Source: Larus michahellis (Eukaryota > Chordata > Aves > Charadriiformes > Laridae). Taken from it: a stretch of 64,000 nucleotides of DNA. The position numbers were made by a program, and so were the translations under genes. Below are positions 49,301 through 62,376 of the stretch, piece after piece. Numbering within the stretch: the stretch's first letter is position 1; each line of letters starts with the position of its first letter. A model generated the notes under the pieces. The model saw nothing but the letters and a program-made list of their open reading frames with translations, was not told the origin of the DNA and did no database searches. The stretch is taken from positions 49,077,324-49,141,323 of the forward strand of contig NC_133901.1 in the NCBI RefSeq assembly GCF_964199755.1. The letters run 5' to 3'.

Positions 49301-51686
49301 TCTAAGTCTTCAGTTCGTGCTTCCTGCTGACACTGCAGAGACTGCAAGAGCCACAAAAGCCGAGTCTGACCTGGGGGCTTCAAATTTACTACAATAGCAG
49401 AGCAAATGAAATGGAGAGCACGTTAAGCGGGTTGGGAGATTGTTGTTGACCAACAAATCTTCATTAAGTTCCCACACCAAGCTGTGCTGCACCTCTGATG
49501 AAACTGATTATTGTGTCTCCATCTGCGTTTCGACTATTTCTCCACCAGGCTTAAAGCAAATTCAAACTTGCTTTAGGTCTAATTAGAAATAAAACACAAT
49601 ATTAATCCACCTTGTCCCACGCACGCACCTAGTTTGGAGGTGCTGGTGCATCATTCAAACAGGCCAGGTTCCATTCTGTTCACCACCAGTTATTTACTGC
49701 CCTGGTTTTCGCTAGCTCTTTTATTTACTGCCAGAGACTTTGTTCACTGTTTTACGGTGACTTTCTGGATTAGTGGTTTGCATTACCAAACACAAGGACT
49801 GAGATCAGTTCCTGGCACTGCTCTCCAGACCTTTCAGCTCCAAAGCCACCAGCGTGAACCCCAAGCGTTAATACAGCTCCCACCTCCCCACAGCAAAGCC
49901 CGTGCTCGGTGTAACAGCAGCTTTCACATGATTAGAGCAAAGCCCTTTTCTGATATTCATGACTGAAGGGAGGCTACCACGACTGGAGCCTCTGGCAGCC
50001 TTCCCCACCGGCCACGACTAGAAATACAGCTGCAGAGGTAAAACTCAGGTGCCAAGCTACTCTGCTCTGTGGGCTTTAAAAACACTCTGCCCAATTTCGA
50101 CTAAACAGAGAAAGGTTTGAGGAAGAAGTGCAAGGAAAGCAGGGGGCATTAATCAGCAGTCCTGAGAGTTATACAGCTTCAGCATCTGCAGCGTACACAC
50201 AGAGCAAGATCTGCCACGGACTGTTATTGCCTTAAGGTAAGACAAGAAACAATTATTAGCTCTTTCTCCTCTGAATACAACGTGGAAACAAAAGGTACAT
50301 GCAGATACACCATGATTGAGGGAGTTAGCCTTTAGTACCATTCTTTGCTAGATAACATTTATGGCGGCCAAACTAAGCATTGCCCATGGAGACTGGCCAT
50401 ACCCCACACCATGGTGTCCTCAGAGTCAGACAACACGGATGGGACTCAACCTTTTCTGTATCAAGGAGAAGGCATCGATTATTTGGTTTTACACAGCAGC
50501 ACCTCAGCACACAGGCTATTACTGGTTCCCAGCACTTGGGCACTGCACGGCAGCCTCCCCTTGACAACGCTGCCCGCTGCGTCCCAGGCAAGACAGAGGA
50601 GTGCAACCACAGCAGCTGCCTTCTGGTGGGATCTGAACTGGTTTTTGCTAGTGGTTAATTGGTTTCCATCTCTAAAAGAAAATGAGTTCTGTTGGTTTTG
50701 TACCAGGTGATCTATGACATCTGGGGGCACACATTTTGAACTGCTCGTTTGTTTTAGAAATATGGTAGGAGTTAACCTAAAGGAAAAAATATTAGAAATA
50801 CCTGTAATCCCAAGAGCTAACACAAATGCTGGGAAATTCTAGACCTCAAATTAGCTGTGCTACAGAATATGATGAGTTCCTACTTTTTTCCCCTTCAGCA
50901 GACTTAGTAGGGAGATTTTACAATGAGAAGAAAGCAATTTGCTTAGCTGACTTGGGATTTCATCTCCTTCCATTGCATCTCTTAGACTACGCACACATCA
51001 GCAAGCAAGTCTCAGCTCTGTTCAGTCTCAGTCTGACCTCTGTACTAACTTGATTTATTGTTTTTAGTTCTCAAATAGTATATTACGTTATACCCCAAAG
51101 GGTCTGATTAGAACTGGTCAGTATTTTAATGATTTATGAGGGGCATCTGGGACTGCATGGGTAGCATACATGTTGTGCCACTGCTATAGGAGGAGACTAT
51201 ATCGATCCACACCAGTGTGCTCCAAGACAAAAGCGTGTCAAATTCCAATAAGCTTTAGTTCCCAAACCTGATTTGACAGGTGGCCAAGCTTGCACTGGGA
51301 CTGTCCGTAGTTCTCATGGTGGGAATAAAACAAAACAGCTGGATTGCTTCTAGCTATTGCATTATGAGAGGATTTCCATTCCTTTCTCTTGTTCTATTCC
51401 TATCTCGCAGAGCTTAAGGAGGTGTTTATCCTTCCCAGTTCTGTAGCCAGAAACCTGGGCAACAGGAACTTGCTATCAGCTCTATGGTTTATCTTTCTGC
51501 CAGAAGATACTGGTGAGAAATACAGGCTACTGGAACTAGCCTTCCAAACCTCTCTGAATCCTGCCACGGCTATCACGTTACTAGAAAGTCTCAGATCAGA
51601 GAGGCTGGAGTGAGAGAAAGAAAGATGACGAAACACTTAGAAAGACAATGCAGTTGTTCTTAAGCCATAGTGTCACGGTGTTTAAT
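46330..51686. other. Intergenic, no supported gene
   Basis: No exon is recognised. It contains a G-run at 47061-47075, a C-run at 47131-47142, and MEF2-like sites at 46469-46478 and 48112-48121. Nothing else is supported. Confidence 0.5.
47061..47142. repeat. G-run and C-run pair
   Basis: Eight G, one C and six G occupy 47061-47075. Twelve C follow at 47131-47142, flanked by T runs. The two runs are complementary and about 55 bases apart. Confidence 0.9.
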
Positions 51687-52005
51687 AAGGAATCATAAAA
51701 TACCAGGTTGGAAGGGACCTCCAGGATCACCTGGTCCAACCTTTCTTGGCAAAGCATGGTCTAGACAAGATGGCCCAGCACCCTGTCCAGCTGAATCTTA
51801 AAAGTGTCCAATGTTGGGGAATCCACCACTTCCCTGGGGAAATTATTACAGTGGCTGATTTTTCTCCCTGTGAAAAATTTTCCTCTTGTGTCCAATTGGA
51901 ATATCCCCTGGCATAACTTGTACCCATTATCCCTTGTCTTTTCCATGTGACTCCTTGTAAAAAGGGAGTCTCCATCTTCTTTGTAGCCATGCTATTTTTT
52001 GGGGG
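51687..52005 (-). mobile_element. CR1 LINE 3' fragment, diverged
   Basis: The plus strand reads GGAATCATAAAATACCAGGT, then TGGAAGGGACCTCCAGGATC, ACCTGGTCCAACC, and ATCCACCACTTCCCTGGGGA. This is the reverse complement of a CR1 3' end from a different and apparently older subfamily than the other copies. The body runs to about 52,005 with much divergence. Confidence 0.88.
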
Positions 52006-55000
52006 TATCTCTAAAGAAGGACTTTGCAAGCACAGAAAAAAGGGTATCAGGAGCACAGCATGGTGATAATGGGTTTCTGTGTCCTTGGTTTGATTTTGCA
52101 TGCTCTGAATTCTGAGTTCTATTCTGCTGAAGCATTGCTAGGAAACCTCGTCTCCCAGCTTGGAAGTTCAAACTTGACCATGACTTTCCGCTCATAATGC
52201 AAGCTGCTTCTGACTTACTAGAGGTGGGCACAACTTTTGACCCAAATTAAACCCAAGGATGACACTCTACCCTGTTTCAGTTATCACTACAAGTGTTTGG
52301 CAGCGCTCTGCCCCTGGGTTGCCTCCCAGCTCAGACTTGTGGAGAGATACAGAAAAATCATCCAACTTAACTTTACCATCTCCACCTGTGCAGTAGGAAC
52401 AGCAGTGTCTTCCTCACAGGCTCACTGCGATAACAACTATAAAATCCTTTCCAGTGATCAAGAAACACCAGGGAACCGTCTTGCCTGCCTCCTGCCGTTT
52501 CCCATCTTCCTTCCCAGCAGGTTGCTCAGCCCTCCTGCCACGCCAGCGTAGGGATAGGTGACTGCTCTCTCCTGTAGGTTGGGTAGCACAGAGCTATCTT
52601 CACAGTGCTGGTAGAGACCACAGGGCAAGAACAAAGAGCAGTGAAGCTGTCAATAAGCCCAAACAGAACAGACCCAAAAAAGAGCAATATATTGTTTTTA
52701 AGATAGAAGAACATAACAGAGCTAGTCACAGGGGAGAAAAGCTTTGCATTGTGCCATCCTTTTGGTTAAATCCTTGGGGCAGAAACCATTCATTTGTAAT
52801 GGGATTCTTTGAATTCTGAAGCCTGATGTTTCCAGCGCTGGGCTGGAGGACACTGCTATATTAGTTATTGTTAAAGTAGCCTCATTCACCTTCAGATGTG
52901 GCCTGCTAAAATCTGGTGGGGACAAAGGACACCGACCTAAGGGACTGCATCACATCTGGAGTTCTGTGCAAGGCACAGAGCGGGACATCCCTGGCCTCTG
53001 AACAATTATTGCTGAAGCAAGAAATAAACTTCTGCCTCAAATCATTTTGGAGGTGACCTGGGAAAATTAGATCAGGCTAGATTAAGAGTATGCAACAAGG
53101 AGTAAGCCTGAAGAGTAAAACCATGGCTGAGAGACTGGAAACAACACCCAAGTGACACTTTGTCATTAAGCTAGATGCAGTGTGCTCAGCAGCCCAGCCG
53201 TGGCTTTCTCGTGTTGTGTTCAGTTGGAAGTGTGAGATGTCCAGATTGATGTCCCTTACAAAGTAGACAGTACACAAAAGAGTGTAGCAGTCAGGCTGCT
53301 TGGCAGTCACAGTTTCACCCCAATCGGCCACAGAGAGGGAGCAGAGAATGTACCCTGCGGTGTAGAGCACTAACAGCGCATCCCACACAGCGACACTGCT
53401 GAGGTTGAAATGCACCACCGCAAATGCGAGCCTCCAGTCCACTGGATCTGCTTCAGAGAAACAGTCTCAGCACATTTCAGGCAAGCTGTGAATAAATCCA
53501 AGCTTGTGCCTCTCTGCAGGGTCATGCTGCAGTAACATCATTCGGTAATGAGAGCTCCACACGCTCTCTGCAACTGCAGGCTGCAAATATTGGTAGAGCA
53601 TTACTAAAAGTAATGAAAAAAGTGACTAGGACTTGCGTTGTTCAGAGAGGGTGAAGGCTTTGGAGTGGTTGTACCAAAACACCAGTGTCGGCCAGACAAC
53701 CCAGCTGGTTACTGGCAGCTCCAAGAGGAAGTCAAAGTGGCACACACCACTCCTGATTTACAGCAACCTGCATCATCTTGCCAGCCTGTTGTTCAGAAGC
53801 ATTTAATCCTTTGAGGTTTTCAGTAATCTTCTGAGCGTGCTTCCAGAAGAAAAAGAGTTTACACATTCAGAGTGTACCATCTTTCACCTCGGACAAGTCA
53901 TTGCTGGAGGCAATAGAGATAAAGTGATGTAACAACCTTGGTGCATAGGAGAAGAGCCAGCCTTACACAGGAAGAACTGAATTTTAGGCAAGCTTGTCAT
54001 CAAGTTCTCAAGAGGGAGTGAAAAACATCAGTACTGAATGGAGGAAGGGGTTACAGACTGTCAGAACCAATCATTGGTCAAGTCTGATGGCTCATGTCCA
54101 TTACAGAAGAAACTAGCAATGACATTTGATCTAGGAGTGGTAGCCTGGCAGTGAGCTAAAGAGACTCAAACATGGACATGCTGTTGCAGTGACAAATAGC
54201 ATGGAGATGTGGTAGATGCATTTTAGACCAGCTACTGTCTTTGGGTGACATGCAGCGTGTCTGATTCTCTACCAGATCAGGTTGGGTTAATGGGTATAAG
54301 GATGCACTTGGCAGCTGAGAGCACAGGAGTACCGAGGGGCTCCAGAGGGCCCAATTTTGCAGCTGAACTTCTGTGCTCACAGCCAAAAGCCCAGCATCTT
54401 TGCTGGGACTAGGGCTGGAGGGGAACCGACTTTCCTTTGCTTGCTTGCCAAGAGCCAAGTTCAGGTCCTTAGAGCTCTACAGTGTTCTTGCTCCAGCTGA
54501 TGACTTCATGAACACCTAGCGTCGGGAGGAACACAGCTCCCTGCACAGCTTTAAATGTTTGTGTTTCCCTGCATATGGCGATGACATCATTGCCACCTGA
54601 GGGCCTGAACTCTGGGCTTGGCAGGTAAAAGCCTTTCGGGTCACCTTACATTGGGGTTCTTGCTCTCGATGCATATTTATGTAATGATTGCTAGATGGCT
54701 GTAATTAAATGACTGTAAAGCACCACCTAAAATGCACTAGCAATAAATTCTTAATAGCTGATGCTATAACAAGCAGTTACAAAAAAAATATATTGTAACA
54801 TGCAGATTGTTAACATTGTCTGGGCCTGTTTAATGCACAGCTTTAAGTAGTTACAATGCACACTATTAAAATGGCATGTAAAATTTGTAACAAGTAAATA
54901 AAAGGTCCAATTCAGCAAGAAAATATACCCAAACTTCAGTGCTGAAGAAGCCATGCAAAAGCTTGGGGTGGATGAGCTATCTCCTCTTATCTCTGCAACC

Positions 55001-58000
55001 CTTCTGGTGGTGCTACCTATCGGCCATGGTTATTGTAAAGCATAGTCCTTGTGCCCACCCCTGCCTGGTGCAGACTCTGCCCCTGCCTCTGTCCTGACTC
55101 AGAAACATGGTTAGGATCCCATTTATATAACAAAAATGCAACTGTGTCCAGAAAACCCTTGGTTTTGCATTCTGTGGGGAAGGGGTGGGTCAGGGAAAAT
55201 CCATTCAGCTGCCCATATTTTTTGTTTCTCTTTTATCTAGTCAAAGCTGCAGTGTGGGCAACATCTCTACAGAGATGATTTCCCATGGCTAAAGAATAAA
55301 ATAAATATACATGCAAGACCCAGAAAAATTAGCAAAATGAGAAGGTGTCCAGGTTTTGCACATTTGGTACAACATTGCTGCACATGAAAGGATGGCTGCT
55401 TCTGTCTAGCCACCATCAGGAACCATACATGTGGTTGGTAAATACAAGTGCACTAACCAGCTGATGACAAGAGAGTATTTCATACTAGAGTTACAGAAAA
55501 AAAGGAGGCCACCCTGCCTCGGGGCCTGCATGCTGATATACATCCTGAAAGAGTCAAGATCATCAGGTCTGAGCCCTGCTGGCTGGTCCACAGACTTGCT
55601 ATGAAAAAATCAGACATTTTTGAGGCTTCTGAGGCCTGGCAACCCATAACATCAGTGGAAACTGTGGTAAATTCAGCATATTTGAGAACCAGGATGGGTT
55701 GATTAATTTCTTCCTTATATTTGAGTAGTGCTTTGCAGCAGAAATGTCACTGCTGATTTCCTTGGATGTCACAAGGAGGAAAGTTCTACTTGGACAAAGG
55801 AGAGGTGTCACAATCCCATTCCAGTTAGGACAGAAAATTTGGTACCAATGCAATACTGAGGGGGATAAAAACCAATCAGATGTTTTGCTCTTCATTGTGC
55901 TGCTCAAAGCTGTCCAATAGAGAGATTGATCTAGCTAGTCTGCTCCTCAACATAAGCTCTGCGTGGTCTGTTGAGAGCAAGGCCATCTAAATGGATTTTG
56001 CCAAGTCACATCAAGTGGGTGCCTTACCCTAAATGTATAGCTGGGTTAAAGTTGTGGGTCTGGAAGCCTCTACTAAATTTGGAAGTACTGTTCAGATTAC
56101 ATCCTCCAGCTGCTGGTGAGATTTTCTTACAAACAGTTGGCTACTCAAATACCTCATGCCTCCCTGGAAACCGCCTCTATCTCATCTTTCAAGTCCAGCC
56201 AGCCCTACCTCAGTCATCGCTGTATTTGATTCATACCGTCTATATCCTGTAGTGCTTCTAGCAATTGATAAATTACAGCTCCAGCAAGACCATCGGGTTA
56301 AACACCAAGGAAGAAAGAATGATGACAGTAATACTTGTCATTTGTGTGGAGATGTAGCAACACAAAACCCTCTCTCAAACATATGTTATCTTGGAGGAAT
56401 CTTTCCAAGCGATAGGCTTTCTGAGAAACATTTATGACTTTTGAATACACGATAGGTATGAACTTGACACGACCTACTTTGGCCAAGGCCCTGGGGTTCA
56501 GCCTGGTCTTTCACCACCACAAATCAAACAGTGCAGTCAGACTGATACCTTCACTGAGATGACAAGGTTACAGCACACACTAGCTTGAGAAAAAAAACAG
56601 GATGTAGAGCACTTTGTTCTCAGGATTTAAAAGTTCAGAAATATTTTTACTAAGGCCAGAGGAAAATGGTTATGTTCTATCCATACACAAAAGCCAATAC
56701 AGTGCCTGGGATGATTAAAATATTCATTACATCATTGAAATGAGAGCATTGACATCATTATACTATACTCAAATCCCTCCTTTATCTTGGCATTGGAAAA
56801 TGCAGGGAAAAGCAGAGGATATAAAGGCTTTCTACTAAATATCCTAGACACAAGAGTTGGTTTTTTTTTTCTCCTGACTTTCCACAGCATCATGCTGCAA
56901 GTTTTTGTATCACTCCATCTCAACCTTCACACCATCTTCTCAGCTTGATCTCATCCCAATGTAATGCTAAATTGCCAGTTTACACTGACTTTTGAGTTTG
57001 TTCTTATTTAATGAAATACTATGGTGTGGGAGAAATTGGACAAAAGGTAGCACATGTTTCCAAGGACCGAGACACCTGTCTCTAAAGGCCCTCTTCTCAG
57101 CACGGCACTGAACAGCACTAATTGTGTTATGGATAAAGCTGTAGCCACTGAATTAACTGAAAAATGACCAAAGCATCCACAGTACTTGCAGTGCACACAG
57201 GCATTCACTGATGGGAAGAGAGGAAGCCTAAATACTCATGAAGGAGATACTCTCTGTGAGCTCTCACAGGACCACTTTCCTTTCTTCCCAGGATATTCCA
57301 TATATACGGAACCGTTGACCTGGCCACTCTCGTAGCCCGCCTGCAGCAAAGGCACTGATGGGTTTGCACAAGGGGGCTACAGGTGCAGGCACAGCATGGT
57401 GACACGTATGGCCTGTGTCATATTCTAGGTCACTCTAGATGATCAAAATGACCTGCTCTGCGATAGGCCTCTTTGATTACAATTCTCCTGCTAGTCATCA
57501 TTAAGGAAATTCTATTACACAGTTCAGATACAATTATTGTTGTAGTACAAACCAATTCAAAATTAATCTAAATATAATGGTAAAATTTCTCCTACGTGAT
57601 TGAATAATTACTGCAATACAACTCCAGTAGGGCAAAGATCAGGAACATTTCATATGAGTATCATTCAGAAACTGGCATTTTAAAATTGTATTGCTCATTC
57701 ATACGACACACATCACAGAAACAGATCCACTACGAAAAGTGAATATAGAGGAATTGAGCTGAGAATCATTAAAAACATATTTTTAAAATGAAGAACCACA
57801 TTATTATATATAATCATTTTCCTTTCACGCTAATTTGTTTTAATCTATTCATGTTCCTTATAAAACATTACACAAAATTTTAATCGTAGCATTGTTTTCT
57901 TTAAATATGTGCATTTCAGTAAATGACACTTGCATGTATAAATTTAGTGAGTTAAAATGTTAGACTGATGCTAGAACTGAGCAGTCATTTATTCAGAAAA

Positions 58001-61000
58001 AAAATTGCCCTGTTTTTCTGTCTGTAAATTTTTTATGGAAAGCTATTTTTTTTCCCCAGTATATTCATTATTCAACCTATTAATTGAATAGTCCTACAGA
58101 GACTTCTCTGCTTTTGAATCATTCACAGCCTGTTAGTTCCAATTATTTCACATTTGAAATTTGAACCCCACTCCTTCGTTTTTATTGGACGTAGACTTTA
58201 CATGAAGTGATGCTGTTCTCCAGTTGAACAAATGTGACCAGAATGCAGATGGAATAAGTTTTGTACCCAGCGTCAGCAGTTCATGTCTGTGTTTCAACAG
58301 GAGCAAATTCCTTAGCTATAATACAAGATCAATGTGAGCACAAGCTGAAAGTCATCTTAGGATAATTCTGAAGAAGGACACCCATCTTATAAACACCATT
58401 ATTCTACAACTTTCAATACCCGCGTAGCACACGCTACTTTCTTTTGCCAAGCTTATGCAGTTATGTTCCCTTCTAGCAATACGATTAAAAAAAAAAAAAA
58501 AATCTCTGAAGGAGCACTTTTCCTAAGGTGTGCTATACTTCAGAGTTGTCCACCCAGCTGTACAGGGATGGAGTTATGGACCTGGAAAGCACAGCTCCCA
58601 GAAGAGCCATGTGAGTGAGTTGCTGCCTGTCCCTTCCAACCTTAATGACAGCCTGAACTACACAATGTTACCAGGACTTTTGGGCAGTGCCCCGTGAGGC
58701 TTAGGAAAGCAAGGCTGACAACAGCCTTCAGTCTTCTGAGGCTAGGTAATATGAAAATCGAAGTATCCATACAGTGGAGAGAGCAAGAGGAAGGAGTAAC
58801 AGGCAGTAGTAAACAAGAAAAAAAACCCAAAACAGTTGAAAGCAACTTTATAGGGAGTGAGAAGTGCCCTAGAGTAGTCATTAGCCACACTGCAAGGAAT
58901 TAGATACATCAAAAAAGGGGAACATTTGCTGCAGATATTATGAGGTGGGAAGGATTGGAGGAGGCTGTTATTCTTGAAAGTATTTAATGAACTGGCAGAT
59001 GGCCCTGTGGTCAGGACACAGGAAATGGAAGTCCCATTTCTGCTGCAGACCTCCTGCGTGGGATGAGAAAAGTCAAGCTGGTGACTGAGATCACCAGCAG
59101 GAGACGAGCAGACCTGGCACAGTAGGCACTGGGTGGACAGTGTCAAAGAAGCTATCAAAATCCATGGGGGATGTCCGTTCCAGTATGGAAATTCCTCCAT
59201 GCCTCCTCTTGCATAAAGCCATCCAAAATGGGCAAGAACATCTGCTTTTGTTTTCACAGTAAAAGCTGACACTGGAGGAGATATGCACATTTGGGAAGAG
59301 AGCGCATTCCACAGTGGAGCTCTTTGTAATACAAACAATACGAGACCATCCTGGGAACATCATTATTTGGTGAAAACTTACTGTATTCAAGAGGACAAGG
59401 CTGCCTGTGAAGGTGGCAGAAGAAGGTGCACTGACAGAAGAGAGGGCCCTTCTTGGCAGCCGGGTGGCAAGGCAAATCGCCCAAGTGCACAGCAGAAGGG
59501 TGGGCTTCTAGTCAACGTTCAGTGGCCTAACAGCGACACAACAGTCACCACTTCCCTCCTTCATTTCTGTGGACGTTTCAGGGACTTAGTTGCTCCATTT
59601 CTCCATCAGCAAAACAATGGATTGATGTAGAGGTGCAACGAGCTCCCAAAGCAGGCTCGTCTTCAGACTCTCTCTCTGTCTTTGTGCATGCAAAGACAAA
59701 TATTTTTAAACAAAATTACACAAAAATGTGAACTTGGGGCTAGTGAAAGTACCACGATGGCAAATTCGGAAAACCTTTAACCACAGTTAGTGGTTGGAAA
59801 GAAACTGTCAGTGGAGGTGCTTGAACATGAATACAACCTTTTTGTAAATGACAGAGCTGTTCAGCAGAAAGATAGAAGATTTCAAGTTTGCTGTCTTGGA
59901 CTGTTCCACCCCAAACCACCCCCCTAGTCATTTATGCAAAAGACATTCAGCAGCCAGTGGCAGAGCAAGACTTTGACTCATTGACTACAACTTCACCCCG
60001 TCATAGACAGAGGCTTCTGTTCTAGAGCTGCCTGAGTTGACAGAGTTCCTACTATCTCTATAATGCAGGCACTTGACTAAATCCTACAACATAGAAAAAT
60101 ATACACATTTTTAATAATTTCTTAAAACATAACTCTGTTAAAAATAGAGTCTTTATTGCCCTCTTCAAAAATCCTCCCAACAGTTAAAATCTACAGCTAA
60201 CACAAGGAACCACTATTTCAAAAGAAATGTACCACATGGGAAAAGAGTAATTCCAGAGATAAACTGAAGCCTAAATAGAGTGTTTCTCCTTGTAATAAAA
60301 GTACTTATTTCAAGATTAGAAATGCGATAGTTCTTGGAGGGGGCAGAGAAGAGAGAAATGCAAATGAAACAATGTATAAAAAAATATATTAACGCTCATA
60401 TAAATGGCAGCTCGAATCACTATAACTTACTCATGCAGGTTCTTTCTACCATGAACATATGTCATCAGGACAAGTATGGCTGGCAACGACCACTGGAAAG
60501 AACCAAAATTCTCCTGTCGAAGCTGACAGTTAAGAGCTAACCAGTGAATAAGATTTTGCGTGACCAGTTCTATTCATCTCAGCTCATTGAGCAAATTATA
60601 AAGGACAAATCAGATAAAACATATACAAGCAAGTCCTAGTTATGTGATTAAAGGAAAAGCTCAGCATACCCATATAGTAACTTATTTCTATACCCACCAC
60701 GTAGCTACATATACGCAATACATTTTCCATAGCATTACCTCTTTCCATTCAAGAGCAGAACTCTTGTGCTGGTGTATCGAGGACTGGGCTGTTTCACTGC
60801 AGCGGTAATAGTGTCTAGAATTCCAAATAGGAAGTGGGAAACTTCATACTAATATGAAAAAAGAACCTTTAAAAAAGCAATCATGAAGTGTTAATCGACT
60901 GTTTGACACACCTAGAAAGGAGGGTTGAGCAGTTGGGTCAAAATAAGCCTACTGAGGTCCTGAGCCTAGTAGTTTGAAAAAGCTTTAGCTTCCAATTTGA

Positions 61001-61262
61001 CATAATAATATGAAACTTTATTTAAGAAGCACAGGCTTCAAAATCATCGTCTGAACCACAACATGGGACTACGTGAGCCACTGGACTCTTGTTTTGATTG
61101 CAACAGTATTCCCAAGTCCAGTCATGGTTTCTGCTTCTGCTGTGATAAGCATATGAACACACGAGAAAAAGACAGTATCTGCCCCCAAAACCTTACTACT
61201 GCAACTGTGGGCAAGCTTTGTGAGGGGGTAAGAGAGGGTAACCTCAGAAATATCTCTGGCTG
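52006..61262. other. Intergenic upstream of DUSP13B, no supported gene
   Basis: No CR1 or exon is clearly recognised over this 9 kb. The interval 57.48-58.1 kb is very AT-rich but not simple repeat. A poly(A) run of 16 lies at 58487-58502. Parts near 57.42 kb vaguely resemble an old CR1 end (CTAGATGATCAAAATGAC) but are too diverged to call. The DUSP13B promoter and a 5' UTR exon probably lie here but could not be placed. Confidence 0.5.
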
Positions 61263-61292
61263 GTGGTGAATGTCTGCCCTCCACCTTTCAGG

Positions 61293-61483
61293 ATGGCCTG
61301 GGACTCCCTGTGCAGCAGGGACTTACTGCGCCCCAAGATACGAAGTGCCTCAAGCCGGACGCCTGGCAGCCAGAGCCGTGCTGAAACACCATCCCTGGAG
61401 GAGCTGCGGCGCCTGCTCTGGACACGCAAACACCCCACGGGGCACGTGGACGAAGTCTGGCCAAACCTTTACGTGGGAGACCT
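61293..61483 (+). CDS. DUSP13B: DUSP13B coding exon 1
   Basis: Encodes residues 1-63 and two bases of codon 64. It ends GAC CT with donor GTAAGA. The sequence TGCCCTCCACCTTTCAG just upstream looks like a polypyrimidine tract and acceptor, so the coding exon probably begins at 61291 after an unplaced 5' UTR exon. It is 30 nt longer than exon 1 of DUSP13A and of the DUSP13-like gene. Confidence 0.88.
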
Positions 61484-62376
61484 GTAAGAGAGAGGGAAGT
61501 GTTGAAGGGTTTAATGCAACTCTTAGCGCCCACCTTATTTCCTCCAAAATCTTCCACTCTTTATTTAAAAAGAGAGCTAGGCATGAATTTGGGGACCCCT
61601 CATAGTAAGTCTAAGTGCTGAGTAAGTCTGAACGGTGCGTAGGATGCTGTAGGATAGAAAAAAGGCATCCTAAGTGACCGATTCTTCCTCCTGATTTCTC
61701 CTCCTGCATTAGTAGAGGAGCCCTGCACTGCAACAGCCTGGTGGGGCCGTGGCATCGTTACTGCAGGCAGTCATGCCAGAGCTTGGTAAAAACAGGATCA
61801 ACCTTGTTTTTTCCTCACATTGTCAGATGGCATCAGTCCCCTGAACTGATGGATGCTCAGCAGAGGTGACTTGATGAGAAAGCAAACCAGAAAACTCTTG
61901 GCTTGTGCAGAAACATCACCACCAGCAGCAGCTTTTTATTTTTTGTCAGTTGAGAAGAAGAACCTATACCGATGTTTGGGAGAAAAAGGCAGGAAATGTA
62001 AAAGTCACTTTCTTAACAAGACACTTGTGTCTTGAAGCATTTTGGTGGACACTTTGGACCTGAACAACCTGTCAGAAAATAGCCACTATAACTTCATGTA
62101 GCTTTAACAAACTGCACGATCAGCAGCATGTTCTAACCCACCGTCCTTCTTCCAGGTATGTTGCTCGTGACAAAGAGCAGCTGAGCCGAATGGGCATCTC
62201 CCACGTTGTGGATGCTGCCGCTGGGCGATTTCGCATCGACACTGGACCCAAGTTCTACAAAGATCTGCTGGTGGATTACTATGGAGTAGAAGCAGAGGAC
62301 AACCCAAACTTTGACCTCAGCATTTACTTCTACCCAGTCGCTCGATACATAAGAGCAGCTCTGAATTCCCCAAGAG
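61293..62376 (+). CDS. DUSP13B: DUSP13B (TMDP-like) dual-specificity phosphatase, 5' part; exon 3 lies beyond the window
   Basis: Two coding exons, 61293-61483 and 62156-62376, encode residues 1-137 plus one base. The third exon with the catalytic P-loop was searched for up to 64000 and is absent, so the gene is cut by the window edge. MAWDSL...RDLLRPKI aligns with the human DUSP13B N-terminus as I recall it (MDSLQKQDLRRPKI). PVARYIRAALN and IDTGPKFYKD also match that subgroup best. [13 protein letters not shown] spans residues 51-63, and the general-acid Asp112 lies in EAEDNP. Intron phase 2, and phase 1 at the second donor, equal those of the tandem neighbours. The ATG at 61293 was preferred over the in-frame ATG at 61263 because a splice acceptor CCACCTTTCAG ends two bases before it. 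In mammals the product is testis and muscle enriched. Confidence 0.92.
62156..62376 (+). CDS. DUSP13B: DUSP13B coding exon 2
   Basis: Acceptor CTTCTTCCAG precedes G-TAT-GTT; donor G|GTAACT follows. It encodes YVARDKEQLSRMGISHVVDA, then VDYYGVEAEDNPNFDL and YIRAALNSPRG. At 221 nt it equals exon 2 of the DUSP13-like gene. Confidence 0.93.

Noticed and set aside
49735-49800. Open frame reading RDFVHC after a CAG acceptor, like the start of a DUSP exon 3
   Set aside because: Only the short FVHC stretch matches. The following residues lack GxSRS and any downstream helix similarity, and no matching exon 1 or 2 remnants were seen nearby. Most likely chance.
51389-51613. 74-codon frame preceded by an acceptor-like CTCGCAG
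   Set aside because: No known domain, no partner exon and no donor could be identified. An acceptor-like CAG alone is weak evidence.
57410-57475. Possible old CR1 3' end (CTAGATGATCAAAATGACC)
   Set aside because: The match is short, the CR1 terminal repeat is missing, and flanks give no support.
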